From Rhodamnia argentea (lineage: Eukaryota > Streptophyta > Magnoliopsida > Myrtales > Myrtaceae), in contig NC_063157.1 of assembly GCF_020921035.1 (NCBI RefSeq), positions 18,735,777 through 18,799,776 on the forward strand: a stretch of DNA of 64,000 nucleotides, read 5' to 3'. Below are positions 22,301 through 33,200 of this stretch, one piece after another (positions within the stretch are counted from its first letter, which is position 1; each line of letters begins with the position of its first letter). The translations under genes were made by a program, and so were the position numbers. The notes beneath the pieces are model-generated. The model did not search any database. It was given only the letters and a program-made list of their open reading frames with translations, and had not been told where the DNA came from.

Positions 22301-25300
22301 GTTTAGAAAAAATTAGACTTGTAAAGGACTTTAGGTGTACATTTTTTAAATTAATTGATAAATAAAACGATAATCAACTTGTGAGCACCGGCGAGCCAAA
22401 TCTGACACCGGCGGCTGTCGTTTGAGGTCGCATGACCTCAGCCGACTCCTGGTAACCCAAGCAGAGGCTCATTGGCGGTTGAATCTGGGCTCACTGGTGA
22501 CGTTGCACGAGATGAAAATAGTGCAGGTAAAACTGGAATTTCTAAAGTTTAGCGAGGGCAAAGTTGGAAGGAAAAAAATACATTATCATCCGGAAATGCT
22601 AAAGCCCAAAGTTGGGTAGGACTTGTATTGGGCTAAGGGACTTCACAGGACTTTGGAAATGCAATGCATCTCCCCAAAGCTAAATCGCCAAACACCCTGA
22701 CATTTTCCCTAGGGCTTTAAGAGGGGAAAGTGGTTCCCACACGCAGCCTGAGTTATTGATTAATGCAACCCTTAATTGCTGATGTCATGGCCAACAAGGC
22801 GCCATCCTGAATCTAATGTGACACAAACTTTTGGAAAACTAAATATAATGTAATGAGCATATAAAAAAGAAGATATAACAGTAACTTGAAATAAAGAGCT
22901 AAAGCAGGAACTGAAGAACCCCAAACACACCCATTGTTTGGAAGACAGAGCGAAAGCAAAATAATGCAAGTGATACCAACTCCATCTGAATAGTTTTCAC
23001 TGCCTGTCTTTATCAACTACCAAAATCAGTGAAGATCTATTCAAGTATCCCAGGTGCAAGCGAACTGCTTCAGGCATATGGCATCTAGTGAACATGGCTG
23101 CATGTGCACTAGACATGGAATAAAATTGACATGGACATCAAATTCATGGTAAAATTGGAAGTCTTTAGAGTTTGAGGTATCAAAAAGTGTCCAATTCGAA
23201 GTATTCGTTGCACATGGGCAGCAGCCCTGACCTGACTAACTAAGTAACCAGACGTTAATCCCCGAAGGGCAGGCACCTAGGGTAGATAGAAAAAACTAGT
23301 AAAAGGTTTGTGAAAGCAAGAATAAATGCAAGTGACACAAGCTGTAGCTTGATAGTTTTCAATGCCTATGTAGTCACGAACTACCAAAACCTACGAACAT
23401 CTACTCATATGTCCCAGATCTGACTGAACCAATTCAGGCATATGGCATCTAGTAAAACAAGTTTGTGTCCCAGAAATGCAGTGAAATTGCAACAGACACC
23501 GTAATTCATGGTAAAATTGGAAGTTCCAGAGGTAAAATTGAGAAACAGGTCGAAGGACAATGCTTTTGAGCCAACTAAGCCTTCTTAATATGGGAGTAAA
23601 AAAAGACTTAAAAAAGGCATTCGCATCAAAAGCTTGAGTCGTGTTCGAGGGCCCTATGACAGTTCAGTTGGTTATGGCTTCAAGGATAAGTCCTTAAGAG
23701 GTTACTAGTCTTTCGAACAAGAAACAACATTTGTTTGCCCAGTCAATGGGAGGTCTCTATAAGCACAAAAAAAGTACTTCCATTTGTCTCCAGCAACTTG
23801 CTATTTTCCTCTCCCACAAGAAAGTAAGCAACATGGAATACAGGTTTTCAGGGTAGATATCCCTAAGTGAAGAGGATCCTAGAATGCGCTGCAAGAAAGA
23901 CTGATAAAAGCTCACTTCATCGAGATTCACAACCAAGTCGTGCATTCAACCTTAATGACTCTCAATCAAGCAACAATGTGAACGGTAGTTAAGGATATAC
24001 AAAAGCAATAAGGCAAAAGTTCTGAAAATGAAGACTATAAAGCATGAGGAGAGCATGTTAACACATAGAAACATACTGTGTGTACAGGAGACCAGCGTTC
24101 GCTTGCCAGCTCATATCCGTTTGGATCATCACCAGGTGGATGGAGAATCGAAATGCAAACTTTTCCATCAGGATAAACTAAAGATACAGATTCCAATGTT
24201 TAGGCAGTTAGAATAGCTAATGAAAGAGAAACTAAAAGCAGTAATGCCACAGTCTCGATGGTAGAAGATGGCTCTCACCATTTGGATGCCACACGTCTGA
24301 TGTAAACCTCACTGTTGGGGGACTGACAGGATAGTTAGGTGGAAAGCTCATTATTGCACTAAAGAAACCTCCTTCACTGCCATAACAATTGTGCATGAAT
24401 AATAGCAAAATGTCAAGTTTTCAATTTCAGTACATAATACAGTCCAGACAGTAAAGATGCTAGATAAATGTGCCAATGCCCAACATCAGCTGAGGAAGTG
24501 AGAAGACAGAAGATAAAAGGCTCACTAAACAGTTTAAAGAGTAAAAGATATAAAAGTAGGTCTCCTATCTCACATTAATATAGAGCTACCAAATTGACGA
24601 CAACATCAACTACATCAGTTGTCTCGTTTCTAAAAGCCACACACATCAATCTCAAGCCATTTGTTGGTGTTTTGGACACTTGAAACGATAATGTCAAACA
24701 TGAATTTGAAGACTAAAACCAAAACAGAATAGACAATTAGAGGTATTTTATTCACATAAAAAGTCACAAGAACTGGCCCCTGTTCATATGGACTTAATCT
24801 GCATGAAAATCTCATGCTCATACCAAAGTATAACCAGACAAGCAGAGGTCCTCAAAGAACAACATAGCTAGGATTAAAAGGGATATACTAACAGGACATG
24901 ACGAATGACATCACCTATGAGGCCTCTGTGAATTGCCCCTTCTCAGAAAGCTCTTAACTGCAATTATAATAATAATCTCAAACTCTCCTAAGATACGAAT
25001 CCCAAATTGTCACGAGTATCCACCACATTCCCAACAAAAAAAATCACTGACCCAAATATATGAGATTGTTGAAACTCAGCAGTACCTTTTGTGGTAAAAA
25101 TCATATATCTAGTCAAAGTAATGGCCCATCAAAGTTAAGAAAAGTATGCAAGAAAATTCATCTAACCCCATCACCACGTGCAGTCGAAGCAATATATCAA
25201 GTAATATCCATCAATTAAACCATTACCCAAGCATGCGATATCCAAGTCATACACTTCTTTTCCATGGTTTAATGCAATGCCCACCCCCAAGTTTTGTCCT

Positions 25301-25909
25301 TCGAACAACTAGAGAACATACATCTCCTCGGCCAGAGGCCAAATTTTGATTTCAAGAACACACATAGAGAAGTCGGACGCGAAGCATCATAACAATCAAG
25401 ACGAATTCCAGCTCCAAGTAAACAGATTCCCAATTGAAACACCATCTCTCTTCTGTCACTAAACCAAATTATCCAATCTTTCGAGACCAATTCGAAACAC
25501 AAACACCACGAAAAATAAGCACCTTTTCCAGAACAAAACCAACCACTCACGCCGCCACATTAAAAAAAAAAAAAAGAAGATCAATACATGAAAGAAAAAG
25601 GTTCATCGGCAGCACAAAAAAGAACAAAACTTCGAGCTCGACAAACAACGAAGCGATTCCACTCACTATAGGGTATCGGGAGGGCCAATTATGGAGACGC
25701 TCCACTCGAACACGTTGGTCTCGTCCACCAAACCCGCGGAGAACCCATCCACCGGGTTCCTGCAAAGATCTGCAGCGATCACGAGCAACGCACGCGATCA
25801 CCGACTGCGACAAAGGAAAAACCCTAAAGAAAGATGGAAATCAGGAGGGGTTAGGAATCGGACCTCGGAGCTGCTTCTGGAGGAGAAGACTGGCTTGATT
25901 CGAAGCCAT
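19306..25909 (-). CDS. UBC7: UBC7-type ubiquitin-conjugating enzyme E2, copy 1
   Basis: E2 enzyme that accepts ubiquitin from E1 on a cysteine and passes it on with an E3. Six coding exons (minus) are 25864-25909, 25667-25769, 24279-24376, 24077-24177, 20462-20539 and 19306-19383; all introns are GT-AG and the frame closes exactly at 167 residues. It starts [18 protein letters not shown], like Arabidopsis UBC7/13/14. The UBC fold is complete: FPPNYP (61-66), HPN (80-82) and catalytic Cys90 in [13 protein letters not shown]. The acidic insert [14 protein letters not shown] after the cysteine marks the UBC7/UBE2G group, followed by [14 protein letters not shown]. The yeast and animal relatives make K48 chains and serve ER-associated degradation; that role here is inference. 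Intron 4 is ~3.5 kb. The 3' neighbour is unassigned sequence; the paralogue lies upstream in the same orientation. Confidence 0.95.
19850..20412 (+). other. Plastid-like DNA insertion (NUPT) in UBC copy 1 intron 5
   Basis: At 20,367-20,392 the plus strand reads GGAGCCGTATGAGGTGAAAA then TCTCAC, the 5' part of domain V of plastid group II introns, preceded by 'attgatgaccctcg'. The domain stops there and the sequence changes to 'atctatctatct'. The AT-rich sequence before it contains three near-identical units ending 'ttgtaataaaagaatgg' (19,990-20,105) and reads like plastid intron or spacer DNA. The corresponding intron of UBC copy 2 lacks the whole segment, so it arrived after the duplication or was lost from copy 2. 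I cannot name the plastid intron. Ends are approximate. Confidence 0.6.
22168..22748. mobile_element. MITE in UBC copy 1 intron 4
   Basis: 581 bases start GGCTGCGT and end ACGCAGCC, an 8-bp perfect terminal inverted repeat, flanked by TGA on both sides (22165-22167, 22749-22751). The core is GC-rich around 22,385-22,510. The orthologous position of copy 2 (near 32,410) continues without it, which confirms insertion boundaries to within a few bases. A 3-bp duplication would fit a PIF/Harbinger-like MITE, but the sequence TGA is not the usual TWA. Confidence 0.7.
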
Positions 25910-26130
25910 CACCCGCCGATTACTGAGGGAGGGAAGCAAAATCGGAGGGAGTCTTCGTCTAGTGAGAGAGACGGAGTCGATTTTGGAGACGAGACCTAAA
26001 TAGCTTATGGGGAATCTTGAAATGAGAAAAAAAATATATAAAGGCAAAAACATAGAAAGAAAAAAGAAAAAAAATAATTTTTAATAATTCGAGTGCCGAA
26101 GGATCACGGGGGTAAAAAAGCAAACAAGCT

Positions 26131-26790
26131 GAGGGCATCCTATCTAGGGATACGTACCCGACAAATCGATTAAAGACACTGTGCAATGCACAGGTCGATG
26201 ATGCAGGAATCGAAATTATGATTCATCCCAAATACGAGACATTACTATATGATCTCTATCCGACGGTAGCTATTCGAAGATGACGTAAAGTCTACTTTCT
26301 TCACCGTTATCTCCTAAGTTGAGAGAAAATATTTTTCTTCCTTTCATCTTAGAAAATACCTCCGAACTTAACGTGCCCGAGTTCAAACGAAAGAGTTTAA
26401 GGACTTTACTCAAATCCAAAGAGATCCCATCAACGTGTCTAATTTATTTTTCTTTCCATTATTCTTTTTTTGTTTTGCTAGTGGCTGATTGCCAGTTGGC
26501 CACTGGTCACAAGCGATGGCTGGCAAAGGCTGACAAGGTTGCTCTAGCCTGGGCGAGGGTAAGGGTCGATCTCGCCAGCTCTCGCCCTTGCCGACCTTCG
26601 GTGAAAAGAAGGAGAAATAGAAAGAAAAAAACTATTAAAAAATTAATCATATCACTCGTGTTACGTAGAACAACCGACGTCCAATTCAACAATTTTCGAT
26701 CAAACTACATGGGTAGATTGTCAAAAGATTTTTTGAGACTAAATTAAGCCAAATTGAGAATTTTAGAAATGAACTGCAGCAAATATCCCC
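26131..26790. other. Region upstream of UBC copy 1; short repeat
   Basis: This lies upstream of the UBC copy 1 promoter and does not align with copy 2. About 26,480-26,620 is a GC-richer repeat with 'gccagttggccactggtc', 'gcgatggctggcaaaggc' and inverted 'ctcgcccttgccgacc', probably a MITE core. No gene is supported. Confidence 0.4.
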
Positions 26791-27490
26791 AGATCAATGC
26801 CCGAGATGAATTGAAGCAACGATCTGAGGAATCAAATCTTCCCTGGGAATGCGGGGTACAACAATGCTCGGACGGCATTATGTGGGCAGAAACACAGTGA
26901 CGACGTCCGAAAGTAAAAGAGTTGTTTGCACTAACGATGGACATTCGTGATTATGTCCAAAGGCGAATAGGCTGCTTTTACATTGTGGAAGGCTTGAAGC
27001 CATGGGCAAGGATTGAGTTGCAGAGGCAGCAAGTGAGGGACTTACCCCCGACCCAACTGCGAACAGATCGACGGCCTTCTCCGTCGACAAGGAACATAAG
27101 AAATCGAGTGTCGATTGGAGCGTGGCGAGGGGATGCCCACTTTCATGGCTGTGCCTTCGGGTGAATTCTCGACCCTTTTGCTTAGGATCGAGTTCCGGAG
27201 ACAAGAGCGTGTTGTACCGACGTCGTTCGCGGACTCTTTGCTGCTCATGGGGCATCGACCCATGCCCTGCGCCAACCTAAGGGTGTATGACGGACGCCTG
27301 AACAAGAGTCGCCGCCCTGTGATGGGCCGCCGGTACTCAGTTCAAGCCGGGACCGAGCGTAGAACAAGTCATGCTTTTGAAGGAACTCTTGCCTCGTCGA
27401 GTAGTGGGATCATGCAATTGAGCTCATGGTTGGAGCCAAACCACTTGCTCAAGTGCCTTACAGGATGACCCCCTCCGGACCTAGCTGAGT
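26790..27490 (+). pseudogene. Ty3/gypsy gag-pol relic
   Basis: The plus strand carries broken pieces of a plant gypsy polyprotein: near 26,840 a 'NARTALCG'-like piece, 26,940-27,035 'IRDYVQ' then 'GLKPWARIELQRQQVRDL' (gag), and 27,408-27,475 'HAIELMVGAKPLAQVPYRMT', the stretch just ahead of reverse transcriptase. The pieces lie in different frames and the protease region between them is mostly missing. It is an old, internally deleted copy with no LTRs seen. The minus-strand ORF of 125 codons across it (26878-27255) is a shadow. Confidence 0.7.
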
Positions 27491-27492
27491 TT

Positions 27493-27738
27493 AGGCTCAT
27501 TTTGTTTTGTAGAAAAACGAATGTTTTGAAAAATATTTTTGAAAAAATGGCCGTTTGAATCGCTTAAAATAATTAGTCGATAAAAAATATTTTCATTATC
27601 GATAGCAATTTATGTCTTAAAATTTCCCGAACGATAAAAATACTTTTTGTTCATCCATTTTTATAAGAGCTACGGGCGATCATTTTTTGAAAAATATTTT
27701 TCAAATCATTCATCTTTCGCGAAACAAACAGAATCTAA
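27493..27738. mobile_element. Small foldback MITE
   Basis: About 245 bases with inverted ends of ~55 bases: the left side runs 'gaatgttttgaaaaatattt' and the right side, inverted, 'gaatgatttgaaaaatattt'. The centre contains 'attatcgatagcaattta'. It is inserted at the end of the gypsy relic. Similar AT-rich pieces occur near 4.7-4.9, 11.9-12.1 and 38.6-38.8 kb. Confidence 0.55.
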
Positions 27739-28400
27739 AGAAGCAGCAACTAACTACATTGCCGGAGGCGGGTTTCATCCATCCATCGAAAGCCTCTTAT
27801 GGTGGCCCTAAGTCTTGTTCCGGAAGAAGACTAAGTTTAGGTGTTCAGTACGGGGATTGTGACAAAATTGAATTGGAGAACTAAGTTGGTTCGACTCAAA
27901 GAGTTCCATAACCAAATTGAATTTAAGCGGAGTTTTGAGGACTAAATTGAATATTGACAAATAATACAAGGACTATTCTTGACATTAGAGTGCAAGTTAG
28001 AATGCGGAGTGTGGTCATGTTGATATGATTCGATGCTTGAACTCAATCAGAATGGACTAAGTGATGAAGATTCCACGTTAATCTCATTAAACTCGCGAGT
28101 TTTATTTCTTAAGCTCGGAGCAAGATTCACTATTCCGACTTTTCCCATATCCAGCTCTAGTATAAGCATTTATCTTAAAAGGAATGTCATATTTAATTTT
28201 TTATTTTATGGTATGTATATGTATAACTAGAAGCTCAACTTCATTTAAAAGTAGGATCAATTTGAACTCGATTTCTTTATGCTGGAGACATTTGGAAGAA
28301 GAATTGAAATGAGGTGGAAATGGAACAGTGAAAGGAATGAATGGAAAGAGGAATAGACAGATGCGTAGTCACAAGTTAGGAAGCACAAACACTCTTCAGG

Positions 28401-28560
28401 AGCCTCCGTGTCATGTAATATCAACACGCATTCGACGCTCTCCGACACATGTTGGACATTAGACACCGACACGCGTCCTACACTCTTCGACACATGGTCG
28501 GCGCTCTGGACATGCCAACGACATGCAAGTCTAGCATACCAACATGCACCAGGTTAACTT
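28401..28560. repeat. Imperfect ~50-bp tandem repeat
   Basis: The phrase 'cgacactcttcgacacatg(g/t)tcgg' occurs about two to three times with drift ('acacgcattcgacgctctcc', 'gacacgcgtcctacactc'). It is non-coding. Confidence 0.45.
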
Positions 28561-28691
28561 TAAATATTTTCAATAAATTAAGGGTCGAAATTTAAATTTG
28601 TCAAATATATGTATACTCGAGTCATACCAGCAAAAAAATTAATAATAATCTTGAATTCTCTAACATGAGTGAAAAAAACTCACAGTTGATA

Positions 28692-28732
28692 TTTTTATAT
28701 ATACATAATAATTTATTATGTATATATAAAAA
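28692..28732. repeat. Perfect AT palindrome
   Basis: 41 bases with 19-base perfectly complementary arms (starting TTTTTATATATACATAATA) around a 3-base centre, able to form a cruciform. It lies in an intergenic AT-rich stretch. Confidence 0.7.
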
Positions 28733-28739
28733 CATATAT

Positions 28740-29984
28740 TTAATATACAATATATCAAAATTCTCTATTTTGTGAGAAATAACGTATCGACTTGATCAAA
28801 GTGGCCGAATGTCATGAATGGGCACTAAGGGAGAAGAAGATACCCAAAGCACATTTCGGACGCCAATATCCTCCAAGAAGAGATAGGGAGCAAGCTGGTG
28901 CAACCGCCACTGTCGTAAAGGGAGATGCTGGAATTCGTGCTCGGGTCACTTCCGGCAAAATATTTTGACCGCATGTATGCATACACGTATTCTTCATTCC
29001 AACATCCGGTAGAAATCGACATGAGAATTGAAGGAATAATCTTAAGGGTCGGGAGGGAAAGGCAAAGGCGTCTGGATGAAGAAAATGCTCGTATCACGTA
29101 TCAATGCTATATAGGTCATGGGTCTACGGTCAAAGACCCCACATCGGTATCTTTATGTAAACTGAAGTTTGTCAAACTCCACCAAAATTAGATCATTACA
29201 TTGAATATGCTTCAGACCAAAAAATAAAAAAGTTGAATATGCTTAATTTAATACCGTTTAAAAAAAGAAGAAGAAGAGGAGGAGGAGGAGGAGTTTTGAC
29301 TTACTGCAACTGGTTATAAAGTCGCATCGACCCTGCAAAAGAGTTTGACAAATTCTTTTATCGTGGATCCAATCGACTTATTAGTTCATCCGATTATTGA
29401 CTTAATGTTAGTGGGACTCCGACCAAAATGCCAAGACGCCGCAAACACTGCTATGGCTGGGAATGAACAAGCCTGAAGAAATCGGATTTCGTTTCTACGG
29501 AAGAAAAAACAACTTCCAAAACAAAGTCTTCCAAATTTTCAAAAAATAAACTAATCATAGATCCCGAACGGCCAACACAGCGAGGGGAAAAAAGAATCCA
29601 CCCCTCTAGGCTGGCGAAAGTTGTCGCGGACCGGAACACAAGCACACGTTAGGAAAGGGCAATGCAATGCAGTTACTTAAAATTCCCAAGCATTGGCTTT
29701 TTACTTCAAAACACCAATATGGAGACAGCAAATCTTATGTCCAAGTCACAGGATTAGGCAGCGAATACTGGGATATTAGGATTAGGAACTCAGCTGAGCA
29801 AATGTCCTAAAAAGATGAAAACAACATTACATACCCAAAAACAAAAAATCACGGAGCCCTTGACACCTAATGAATCCCAATTAGAATATAAGAGAGGCAA
29901 CCGTTGCACGTGTTGGCCATCACCTCAACAGGTCTTCTTGGCCAATGGCAAAACACCTGGGACATAATGAACCTAGCAGATTCC
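28740..29984. other. Intergenic between the UBC copies
   Basis: No gene recognised. ORFs at 28925-29191 (plus), 28825-29097 (minus) and 29451-29645 (minus) show no family resemblance. A purine microsatellite (GAA then GGA) lies at 29,268-29,293. Confidence 0.4.
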
Positions 29985-30275
29985 AAAACTCAATCCAGAT
30001 TATAGGAAACGAAAACCATATAGAGGGAAATCATGCACAATTGCACAATTTGAGCAACAGACCAGTAGAAGTACCGTACGCAATCATCAGTGCATGTGAT
30101 GATTGCTCAACATGTAAGTGAACCGCATGAATGCACATACATTGAATGAAGAATTCTACACAAGCATATGAATTGGCTGCAACCAGAAAGTCCTCCCTCC
30201 CGGGAAGAAGTCTTACGTTACCAGAGAAAAAACTAAAACAGCTCCAAGAAGAAGAAAAAGAAGAAAAGTAAGAGG

Positions 30276-33200
30276 TCATAACATTTCTTGAGACTGTCTC
30301 ACACAGCGAGCAACTTTCTTCCTGAACTCATTCCGGTTCTCCCTCCATTCCTTCTGCAGTACAAGTTTAGAATGACGTAAAAATAAGTCCTGAATAATTG
30401 GCAAGTAGAGCTACCACAAGCCCGCAAACATCACCCAAAAATCTTTAAAAATGCATTTCTCAATCTACTATATTAGCCTCAAAAATAGAACAATCTAGCA
30501 GCAAGCCTTTTGAATATGATGCAGAAAAGCTCCAACCAAAACATAGAGCAGCCTAGCCCCATCCACAAATCACAGAGATTTGGGCCCCACCGCACAAGAA
30601 GTTTTACCAACCAGACATGCACAGGTATACATTTCCTTCCCGGTCAAGGGATAAAAAGGCTTCTATCAAACAAAGATAGATCAATGCCTCCAATTATGTG
30701 CCCCGCATACAATATTTTCTAACTTCAAGGAGGATATATCCAGCTATTCATACAAAGGCAGAGAAACAGGATTTTATTGCTACTACAACAATCAGATGAT
30801 ATAGCTCCCAAAATGTTCCTCCTACCAATACTATAAACACATTTCGCATTATGGCCTCCACCTCCGGCATCCTTGTTCCTACATGCAGGTCATTATCGAC
30901 CAAACTGGACATAGTTGTCTAAACAGGTTGAATAAGAAAAAGAGGATGTCAAAAAATTACCGCAGCTTCAACATTTGCTGGAGATTCGTCATTGGGACTG
31001 GAAAGCATCGATATAATACTTAAAACTATGCTCTCAACCTGCCAAATGGAGAGACATCAGTCATTACATGGAATTATGAAAACACGAACCATGTATAGCA
31101 ATTGAATGTTTTCTGATCCAAAGCAAGGAGAATGAGGAAAAGGCCATAGTAAAAGCAGTCAAACCATAACTTTGGTGTGTCAAAGCCAATCAGGGAAACA
31201 GGAAACAAGGCTACAAAAATTTTGAAAGTATTACTAGGCCTGAAACGTGATGAACATTATAGAAAATTTATCGAAATCTTTCAATTCAGTATCATTAGGT
31301 CTTGCAAATGCAACATGAACATTCAATAATTGAGTGTAAAATGATGAAGACTTTCTCCAATCCAATAATCTAGGTCATCAAATTGCTGGTAAAACTAAAT
31401 TTTTTTTCTCCTCCACAGGAAAATAGAAGCCCCAAAGTCACCGATACTACAATCACAGTATATACCACCATTTTCCACAAGACATGCTTTCTACTAAGTT
31501 TCTACACTCATAGCATGCAACTCATGCAAAAATTGTACCAACTAAATGACTTGACTTTCACATTTCATGTCTCTGTCATCCACAATATGGCAATAGTATG
31601 GTGCTTTGCATGGATCAAAACAGTGCCGGCACAGTGTCCGGTGTTCCTCAGTACTTTTGTTGAGCATATTTACAAAGCACCCAGGATACAGCTTGCTATG
31701 GCATCCATTTTTGTAGAATACACTTTGCCATGGGATCCCCGTTTTCAAATCGTAGGCTGACTACCTTTTATTCACATGAGCCACTACACTCTCGCATTCC
31801 TTCCAAATCTAGGGATCAGAGAGTAGAGCTACCCACATGGTTTGTTTCCAAAAAGTGCCCCCACTCAGACAACTCTATAGCCTTTTCCAGATAGGTATTT
31901 CGAATTCCGACGAATCTGACTTACAGCCAGGAAAGCATCTGAAGTCCCAAAATTGATGCTCTTTCAATGGTACAGATTAAAAAGTGTCCCACAGGGAGAG
32001 TTTCTGACACCCCATACAACTGATACATGTCAAGGACTGAAAGACCAATCCTTTACCCATTATAGTAAATATTTCTTGGTAGATCACCTTCATCATGAGA
32101 CGAATGATGTACTTCAGCATGGGTATATCAACTGCGATACTGTCTTCCACTTGTAACATAAGTTATCTTTAGTTTTAAAAATCAGGAGTCACAGAAGGCA
32201 ATTACATAAAAAGGAAAAAGAATCATCGGTTAGGTCCATTTATATCCTGAAAGTTGAACCGTTGCAAAATCTAGCGAGACAAACTCATGCAATGCGTTAT
32301 AGGCTAGTTATAGTTAAAAAACCATGGACTCTAAGGTTCTCTTCAATATTCATCCAAATTTTCATATGTTTCAATTCTAGTCCTTACTTTTTGGTCCCAC
32401 CACCATGAACAATTCTTAATGCAACCACTCATTGCTTATCTGATGGCCAAGAAGGCACCATAATGTCACTTATGTGACGCAAACTTCAAAAAGATAGAAC
32501 CTCAACAATATGACGCCCATAAAATCAAAGAGGATGTCATATTTCGAAGAAATGGAGAGCTGAAGCAACAGCATCGAAGAGCCCAGACACCCCCATTGTT
32601 AGGAAGACAAAAGGGCCAAAGCAAGAATAGTGAAAGTGTTATGCCGACTCCAGCTTAGTAATTTCTACTGCCAGTCTTAGTAACTAACTACCAATGCAGA
32701 TTAATTCATAGGCCCCAGATCAGACTAAACCAACTCAGGCAAAAGGCTAGTAAAACATGTTCCCATGTGTACTTAAATGGAGTAAAATCTGCAAAAAGAT
32801 CATACTTCATGACAAAAAAGTTTTGAGGTAAATTTGAGAAAAAATTATTGAAGTATTTTGGGGCAATTAAGCCATCTAGATATCAGTGTAAAAGCACGAA
32901 TTTAACAATGAATTCCCGTCAAAAGCTTCGGGTTGTGTTGCAGCGCCATATGTCATTTTCAGCTTGTTATGCCATTCCTTGGCCTCCTCAACCAGAGATT
33001 CTTATCAGGCATGGAAAAAAAGCACTTGGATTTGTCTCCAGCAACCAGCTATTTTTCTTTCTCACAAAAAAGTAAACAGCAACCACCAATGCAGATTTAT
33101 TCATAGGCCCCAGATCAGCCTAAACCAACTCATGCAAAAGGCTAGTAAAACATGTTCCCATGTGTACTTAAATGGAGTAGAAATTGCAAAAGGATCATAC

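Larger units (their letters stand above)
19015..26130. repeat. Segmental duplication, copy 1 (UBC block)
   Basis: This block corresponds to 29,985-35,565: exons, intron ends, part of the intron interiors, the 3' flank and about 220 bases upstream of the start codon all align by eye. Left-boundary phrases ('aaaaccatata(ta)gag', 'tttgagcaacagacc') and the right-boundary phrase ('aaaaaagcaaac') occur in both. Copy 1 is longer mainly because of the insertions at ~19,850-20,412 and 22,168-22,748. Confidence 0.8.
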
